This document shows positions 59,389 to 64,000 of a stretch of 64,000 nt of DNA, in pieces (within the stretch, counting starts at the first letter, position 1; each line of letters begins with the position of its first letter). Source of the stretch: Novosphingobium guangzhouense (GTDB taxonomy: Bacteria; Pseudomonadota; Alphaproteobacteria; Sphingomonadales; Sphingomonadaceae); NCBI RefSeq assembly GCF_002896965.1, contig NZ_LYMM01000073.1, positions 124,001-188,000 of the forward strand. Direction: 5' to 3'. Made by a program: the position numbers and the translations under genes. Under the pieces are notes generated by a model. That model saw only the letters and a program-made list of their open reading frames with translations, searched no databases and had not been told where the DNA came from.

Positions 59389-61695
59389 TTACTTCGCCAC
59401 GGTGAAGGTGGCCGCCATGCTGGCTTTCGAATCGCCGCCGACCCACACGTCGAACGCGCTCTCGTCCTGCACCCAGCCCCTGGTTACCGCGCTCCAGTAG
59501 CGCAGGTCATCGGCCGTCAGGGTGAACTGCATGTGCTTCGTCTCACCGGGCGCCAGCGCCACGCGGGCGAACTTCTTGAGCTGGCGCACCGGGCGCGATG
59601 ACGTGCCGACGCGCTGGTGAATGTAAAGCTGCGCCACCTCGTCACCGGCACGCTGGCCGGTGTTGGTAAGGTCGAACGAAACGGTGACCGGCTCACCCGG
59701 CTTCACCGAAGCGCGATCCACGGCCAGCTTGCCGTAGGAGAACGTAGTGTAGCTGAGGCCATGGCCGAAGGGCCACGTCGGCGAATTGTCCTCGTTCCAG
59801 TAACGCTTGTCGGCGCTGTCCGGCTGGTGAGACGGGAGGTAGGCGTAAGTATAAGGCGCCTGCCCGGCGCTGCGGATCCAACTGAAGGGCAGCTTGCCAC
59901 CGGGGTTGGCATCGCCCAGCAACAGGTTGGCCACGGCATTGCCGCCTTCCGAACCCGGATACCAAGCTTCCAGCACCGCGCCGGGCCTTGCATCGCCAAG
60001 GCTGAGCGGGCGGCCGTTGACCAGCACCACGACCACGGGCTTACCCGTGGCGATCACTGCGTCAAGCAGCGTCTGCTGATGCCCCGGCAGCTTCAGGTCA
60101 GAGCGCGAGGCGAATTCGCCGGCCATGTTCTGCGCCTCGCCCAGCACCATCACCGCAACGTCGGACGCCTTCGCCAGATCGACCGCCTTCGCCAGTTCGG
60201 CTTTCTCGTCCACGGACGGGTGTTCGCCGGGCTTGTTCATCGCATCGAAGAACGAGGGATTCTTGCGGGTTGGCCAGGCCGTTCCGGCCGCATATCCGAC
60301 GTTCACGCCCGTCCCCAGCTTGGCCCGCAACCCTGCAAGCACGCTGACGCCGACCGGCTTATTGGACGAAAACACCCAGGGGCCGAGCATGTCGTGCCCT
60401 TCATCCGCCAGCGGGCCGATCACCGCTACCGACTTCAGCTTCGCACGGTCCAGCGGCAGCAGGCCGCCAGCATTGGCAAGCAGTACGGCCGAACGCTCCG
60501 CCGCAATGCGCGCGACTTCGCGGTGGGCCGGATCGTCGAAGACCTGAGGCACGGCCTTGGCATCGACATAAGGCTTTTCGAAAAGCCCCAGCCGATACTT
60601 GGCTTCGAGGAGGCGCAGCACCGGGGTGTCGAGCGCGCTTTCGGGAACTTCGCCGGCCTTCACCGCATCGACAAGCGAGAGCATCGGCGACACCACGCTG
60701 GGCACCGACATGGCAAGGTCCATGCCCGCATCCAGCGCGCGCACGGCGGCATCCTTGGGGCTGCCCGCAGCGCCCTGCTTCTCCAGCGAGTTGACGCCGT
60801 TGGCATCACTGACGACGAAGCCCTTGAAGCCCCACTCCTTGCGCAGAACGTCGGTAAGCAGCCACTTGTTGGCCGCCGCCGGAACGCCGTTGAGGCCCAT
60901 GTAGGCACTCATGATGTTCCCCGCGCCCGCATCCAGAGCGGCCTTGAACGGCGGCAGATAGATGTTGCGCAGCTGGTTTTCCGACAGGTCCACTTCGTCA
61001 TAGTCGCGCCCGCCGAAGGACGCGCCGTAACCGACGAAGTGCTTCGGGCCGGACAGCACGTGGCCCGGCGTGCCGATCGCGCCGCCCTGGAAACCCCGCA
61101 CTTGCGCCGCGGCCATTGCCGCACCCAGCACCGGATCCTCGCCCGCACCTTCGACCATACGGCCCCAGCGCGGGTCCATGGTGATGTCCACCATCGGCGC
61201 GAAAGTCCAGTTGATGCCCACTGCGCGGGCTTCCGATGCCGCAACCGCCTGTCCGCGCTCCGCCGTCGCCGGATCCCACGATGCCGCCATGGCAATCGGC
61301 ACAGGCATGATCGTGTGCAGCCCGTGGATCACGTCATACCCGATCAGCAGCGGGATGCCGAGGCGGGTCTTTTTCACTGCCAGTTCCTGCAGCTTGTTGA
61401 TGCGCACCGGATCGGTGACGAACAGCATCGAGCCGACTTCTCCCTTGGCGATTGAGGCGTCGATATCGACCGCCGCCGCCTTGGGGTTTGCAACCGTGGC
61501 GCCGCCGAAGTCGAAATACTGGACCAGCTGGCCCGCTTTCTCTTCCAGCGTCATGCGCTTGAGCATCGCTTCGGCCTGCGTGCGCGCTTCGGCCTCGGTC
61601 ATGACTTTCGTCTCCTTTGCGGCCAGCGGGCCAGCCCCCAACGGAGCCAGCGACGACGTCAGTGCCAAGGCAAGTACCAGTGGGGATAGGCGCAA
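59389..61695 (-). CDS. bglX: periplasmic beta-glucosidase, GH3
   Basis: A 768-residue GH3 enzyme. Signal peptide (LVLALALTSSLAPLGAGPLA), then the N-terminal TIM barrel with YDVIHGLHTIMPVPIAMAAS, VEGAGEDP, GPKHFVGYG and the nucleophile Asp297 in GFVVSDANGV; the C-terminal alpha/beta sandwich (MVLGEAQNMAGEFASRSDL) and a fibronectin III-like end (TNTGQRAGDEVAQLYIHQ). It cleaves terminal beta-glucosides, probably from plant-derived oligosaccharides, in the periplasm. Length and order match BglX. Confidence 0.93.
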   Translation of the reverse strand: MRLSPLVLALALTSSLAPLGAGPLAAKETKVMTEAEARTQAEAMLKRMTLEEKAGQLVQYFDFGGATVANPKAAAVDIDASIAKGEVGSMLFVTDPVRINKLQELAVKKTRLGIPLLIGYDVIHGLHTIMPVPIAMAASWDPATAERGQAVAASEARAVGINWTFAPMVDITMDPRWGRMVEGAGEDPVLGAAMAAAQVRGFQGGAIGTPGHVLSGPKHFVGYGASFGGRDYDEVDLSENQLRNIYLPPFKAALDAGAGNIMSAYMGLNGVPAAANKWLLTDVLRKEWGFKGFVVSDANGVNSLEKQGAAGSPKDAAVRALDAGMDLAMSVPSVVSPMLSLVDAVKAGEVPESALDTPVLRLLEAKYRLGLFEKPYVDAKAVPQVFDDPAHREVARIAAERSAVLLANAGGLLPLDRAKLKSVAVIGPLADEGHDMLGPWVFSSNKPVGVSVLAGLRAKLGTGVNVGYAAGTAWPTRKNPSFFDAMNKPGEHPSVDEKAELAKAVDLAKASDVAVMVLGEAQNMAGEFASRSDLKLPGHQQTLLDAVIATGKPVVVVLVNGRPLSLGDARPGAVLEAWYPGSEGGNAVANLLLGDANPGGKLPFSWIRSAGQAPYTYAYLPSHQPDSADKRYWNEDNSPTWPFGHGLSYTTFSYGKLAVDRASVKPGEPVTVSFDLTNTGQRAGDEVAQLYIHQRVGTSSRPVRQLKKFARVALAPGETKHMQFTLTADDLRYWSAVTRGWVQDESAFDVWVGGDSKASMAATFTVAK

Positions 61696-61800
61696 GGTCG
61701 ATTACTCCATCGGAATGCTGATCAGGATACTTGTGCACATGCATACCGCTGTTGCGCCGCTTTGACAGCGCTGTATCCGATGCACGGATAGCCGAAACGA

Positions 61801-61831
61801 AAAAAGGCGACGCTTGCCGCGCCGCCTTTTT
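61801..61831 (-). terminator. bidirectional terminator between aspartate kinase and beta-glucosidase genes
   Basis: AAAAAGGCG (61801-61809) and CGCCTTTTT (61823-61831) form a hairpin with A/T-rich base downstream of the aspartate kinase stop (minus strand); the second arm is itself followed by T residues on both strands. Confidence 0.8.
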
Positions 61832-61877
61832 CGAATTCTTCGATGCCCCCGATCAGAGGCCGCTGGAAAGCGCCGGA

Positions 61878-63152
61878 TCAGGCCGCCGCGTCAAGCCCGT
61901 AGGCGGTGTGCAGCACGCGCACTGCCAGTTCGGTTTCGTCAGTATCGATCAGGACCGAAACCTTGATCTCGCTGGTCGAGATGGCGATGATGTTGATCCC
62001 GCGATCGGCCAGGGTCTTGAACATGGTCGCCGCGACGCCCGCGTGGCTGCGCATGCCGACGCCGACGACGCTGATCTTCGCGACGTTGCCTTCCGCGATC
62101 ATGCGATAGTAGCCGATGGCGTCCTTGCGCTCTTCCAGCAGGGCCTGTGCACGGGCAAGATCGGCCTGCGGAACCGTGAAGGTCACGTCCGTCTCGCCTT
62201 TGTCCTTGGCGACATTCTGGATGATCATGTCGACGTTGATGTTCGCCTCGGCCAGCGGGGCGAAGATCGAGGCGACTGCGCCCGGACGATCGGCGATGCG
62301 GGTCAGCGTGACCTTGGCTTCATTCTTGTCGGCGGCGATGCCGGTGATGAGCTGGCGTTCCATATCGCTTCCTTCAAGATTAGAGTTGGCAAGTTCTTCG
62401 TCGCTGACGATCAGGGTTCCGGGGATGGTATCGGCCGCTGGCGCGTTCTCGTCGATGAACGAGGAGAGCACCTGAACACGTACGTTCTCCTTCATGGCGA
62501 GGGAGACGGAACGGGTCTGCAGCACCTTCGAACCAACCGATGCCAGTTCCAGCATTTCCTCATACGTCACCAGCGGCAGCTTGCGCGCTTTGGCAACGAT
62601 ACGGGGATCGGTGGTGTAGACGCCGTCAACGTCGGTGTAGATGTCGCAGCGGTCAGCCTTGACCGCAGCTGCTACCGCCACTGCCGAAGTGTCCGAGCCG
62701 CCGCGGCCCAGCGTGGTCACGCGGTTGTCCGGCGAAACGCCCTGGAAACCGGGGATCACGGCGATCTCGCCCGCAGCCATTGATGCGATCACGGCGTCCG
62801 AATCGATATCCTCGATACGGGCCTTGGCGTGGGCATCGTCGGTCTTGATCGGCACCTGCCAGCCAAGCCACGACCGCGCCTTGCAGCCCATCGACTGCAG
62901 CGTCAGCGCCAGCAGGCCAGACGTGACCTGTTCGCCCGAAGCGACGACCACGTCATATTCGGCCGGATCGTAAAGCGCGTTGGCTTCACGGCAGAAGTTG
63001 ACGAGCCGATCCGTCTCGCCCGCCATCGCGGAAACCACCACGGCCACTTCGTGCCCGGCTTCCTGCTGGCGTTTGACGATACCCGCCACGCGCCGGATTC
63101 GCTCGGACCCGGCCATTGAGGTGCCGCCGAATTTCATCACGATACGTGCCAA
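61878..63152 (-). CDS. lysC: aspartate kinase
   Basis: A 424-residue enzyme from the TTG at 63152, which gives the family start M-A-R-I-V-M-K-F-G-G-T-S-M; an ATG 13 codons upstream would add a basic leader and GGGGAG lies 10 bases before the TTG. Conserved text: VVVSAMAGETDRL, VASGEQVTSGLLAL, GRGGSDTSAVAVAAAV and DVDGVYTTDPRIV; two C-terminal ACT domains (ITGIAADKNEAKVTLTRI and ISVVGVGMRSHAG) provide feedback control. It opens the pathway to Lys, Thr, Met and diaminopimelate. It is divergent from ubiG. Confidence 0.93.
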   Translation of the reverse strand: MARIVMKFGGTSMAGSERIRRVAGIVKRQQEAGHEVAVVVSAMAGETDRLVNFCREANALYDPAEYDVVVASGEQVTSGLLALTLQSMGCKARSWLGWQVPIKTDDAHAKARIEDIDSDAVIASMAAGEIAVIPGFQGVSPDNRVTTLGRGGSDTSAVAVAAAVKADRCDIYTDVDGVYTTDPRIVAKARKLPLVTYEEMLELASVGSKVLQTRSVSLAMKENVRVQVLSSFIDENAPAADTIPGTLIVSDEELANSNLEGSDMERQLITGIAADKNEAKVTLTRIADRPGAVASIFAPLAEANINVDMIIQNVAKDKGETDVTFTVPQADLARAQALLEERKDAIGYYRMIAEGNVAKISVVGVGMRSHAGVAATMFKTLADRGINIIAISTSEIKVSVLIDTDETELAVRVLHTAYGLDAAA

Positions 63153-63235
63153 GGCGCCGTTGCTCCCCTGCGTAAAAGACCGGCGCGACATGCACCGGTG
63201 TGGATAAGAGTCGGCGGCGCTGTTAGGGGGGGATC

Positions 63236-63985
63236 ATGAACAATGCAACTGCCTCGATAACCCCTTCGCGCGCAACAATCGATCCGAAGGAGGCCGCTCA
63301 CTTTGGCGCTCTTGCGGCGGAGTGGTGGGATCCGAAGGGCAGCTCGGCCATGCTGCACAAGCTGAACCCGGTGCGCCTGGGCTTCATCCGCGAGGCGATC
63401 GACGGTCATTTCGGCAGTGATTCGCGCGGCCTGAAGCCGCTTGCCGGCAAGCGTGCGCTCGATGCCGGTTGCGGCGCGGGGTTGCTGTGCGAACCGCTGG
63501 CGCGCATGGGCGCGGCGGTGACGGGCGTGGACGCCGCGCCGGAAAATGCCGCCGCCGCCCGCGCCCATGCCGAAGCCGGTGGGCTTTCCATCGACTACCG
63601 CGCCGGTGAACTGGGATCGCTGGGCCTCGGTGGTTTCGACCTTGTCTGCTCGCTGGAAGTGATCGAGCACGTGACCGACAAGGCTGCCTTCATCGGTCAC
63701 CTTTCCGCCGCCATGGCGGATGACGGGCTGATGATCCTCTCCTGCCCCAACCGCACCGCCCGATCGCGCGTGCTGCTGGTCGAGGCGGCAGAGCGGCTTG
63801 GCCATGTCCCCAGGGGCACTCACGAATGGAGCCAGTTCGTCACGCCCGAGGAACTGCATGATCTGGCCGCAGGCGCCGGGCTGGACCTCGGCACCCCGCG
63901 CGGAATCGCCTGGTCACCACTCAAGGGCCTGCACCTGTCGGACGATCTGGCGCTGAACTTCATTGCGACGGCGCGCAGGAAGTAA
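63236..63985 (+). CDS. ubiG: ubiquinone biosynthesis O-methyltransferase
   Basis: A 249-residue SAM methyltransferase. The UbiG hallmark KEAAHFGALAAEWWDPKGSSAMLHKLNPVR is split here as AAHFGALAAEWWDP and SSAMLHKLNPVRLGFI; SAM-binding ALDAGCGAGLLCEPLARMGA, SLEVIEHV and the C-terminal THEWSQFVTPEEL, then LHLSDDLALNFIATAR. It does two O-methylations in ubiquinone synthesis. Divergent from the aspartate kinase gene, an arrangement common in sphingomonads. Confidence 0.95.
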   Translation: MNNATASITPSRATIDPKEAAHFGALAAEWWDPKGSSAMLHKLNPVRLGFIREAIDGHFGSDSRGLKPLAGKRALDAGCGAGLLCEPLARMGAAVTGVDAAPENAAAARAHAEAGGLSIDYRAGELGSLGLGGFDLVCSLEVIEHVTDKAAFIGHLSAAMADDGLMILSCPNRTARSRVLLVEAAERLGHVPRGTHEWSQFVTPEELHDLAAGAGLDLGTPRGIAWSPLKGLHLSDDLALNFIATARRK

Positions 63986-64000
63986 GCTCCATCCCTGCCC

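Noticed and set aside
59617..61455. 612-codon plus-strand frame opposite the GH3 gene
   Set aside because: The minus strand has signal peptide, GH3 active-site Asp and C-terminal domains; the reverse frame is a shadow.

Overview
The window reads as part of the chromosome of a high-GC alphaproteobacterium of the sphingomonad group, most likely Novosphingobium or a close relative. The chromosomal half supports this: a RcdA/DUF1465 protein, PTS-Ntr enzyme I, a CpoB/YbgF protein, a TonB-dependent receptor beside an MFS carrier and alpha/beta hydrolase, and a divergent aspartate kinase/ubiG pair. The genus is inferred from gene content; no rRNA is present.

Positions 1 to about 28.2 kb are one end of a siphovirus-type prophage whose left end, presumably with integrase and repressor, lies outside the window. 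In order it holds: a replication module (P4/D5-type primase-helicase, an iteron-like array of seven exact 10-mers, an unidentified gene); HNH nuclease and small and large terminase; portal, ClpP-like protease and HK97-type capsid; head-tail connectors, tail tube, and a tail assembly chaperone pair joined by a lambda-type GGGAAAG -1 frameshift; tape measure and a tail tip ordered like that of gene transfer agents; a fibre module; and a lysis cassette (GH24-SH3 endolysin, holin, nested spanins). After a strong terminator comes an accessory segment with an AIPR-type protein, a candidate anti-phage gene.

The most unusual item is the 802-residue protein at 19258-21666. It sits among the fibre genes, begins like a structural tail protein and continues as an apparently complete FAD-dependent oxidoreductase. 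Two other cassettes look like late additions: a minus-strand membrane/zinc-ribbon gene inside the tail operon, and a small gene bracketed by a 42-bp imperfect direct repeat derived from the 3' end of the preceding fibre gene.

At 28243-28318 lies tRNA-Thr(UGU). On its 3' side are a decayed tyrosine-integrase fragment and an intact 884-residue collagen-like/beta-helix tailspike on the minus strand, best read as remains of a second element.

From 31.8 kb the sequence is ordinary chromosome: a TetR-controlled uptake/hydrolysis cluster (MFS, alpha/beta hydrolase, TonB receptor, divergent TetR with a palindromic operator); L,D-transpeptidase, tilS, cpoB, RodZ-like HTH protein, ptsP, small DUF465 proteins, rcdA, a metallo-beta-lactamase-fold hydrolase, nadA, a CPA2 antiporter, rluE, a TerC-type carrier, an SPFH protein with a ribbon-helix-helix partner, dienelactone hydrolase, VOC protein, purU, nitronate monooxygenase, catalase, a GH3 beta-glucosidase, aspartate kinase and ubiG.
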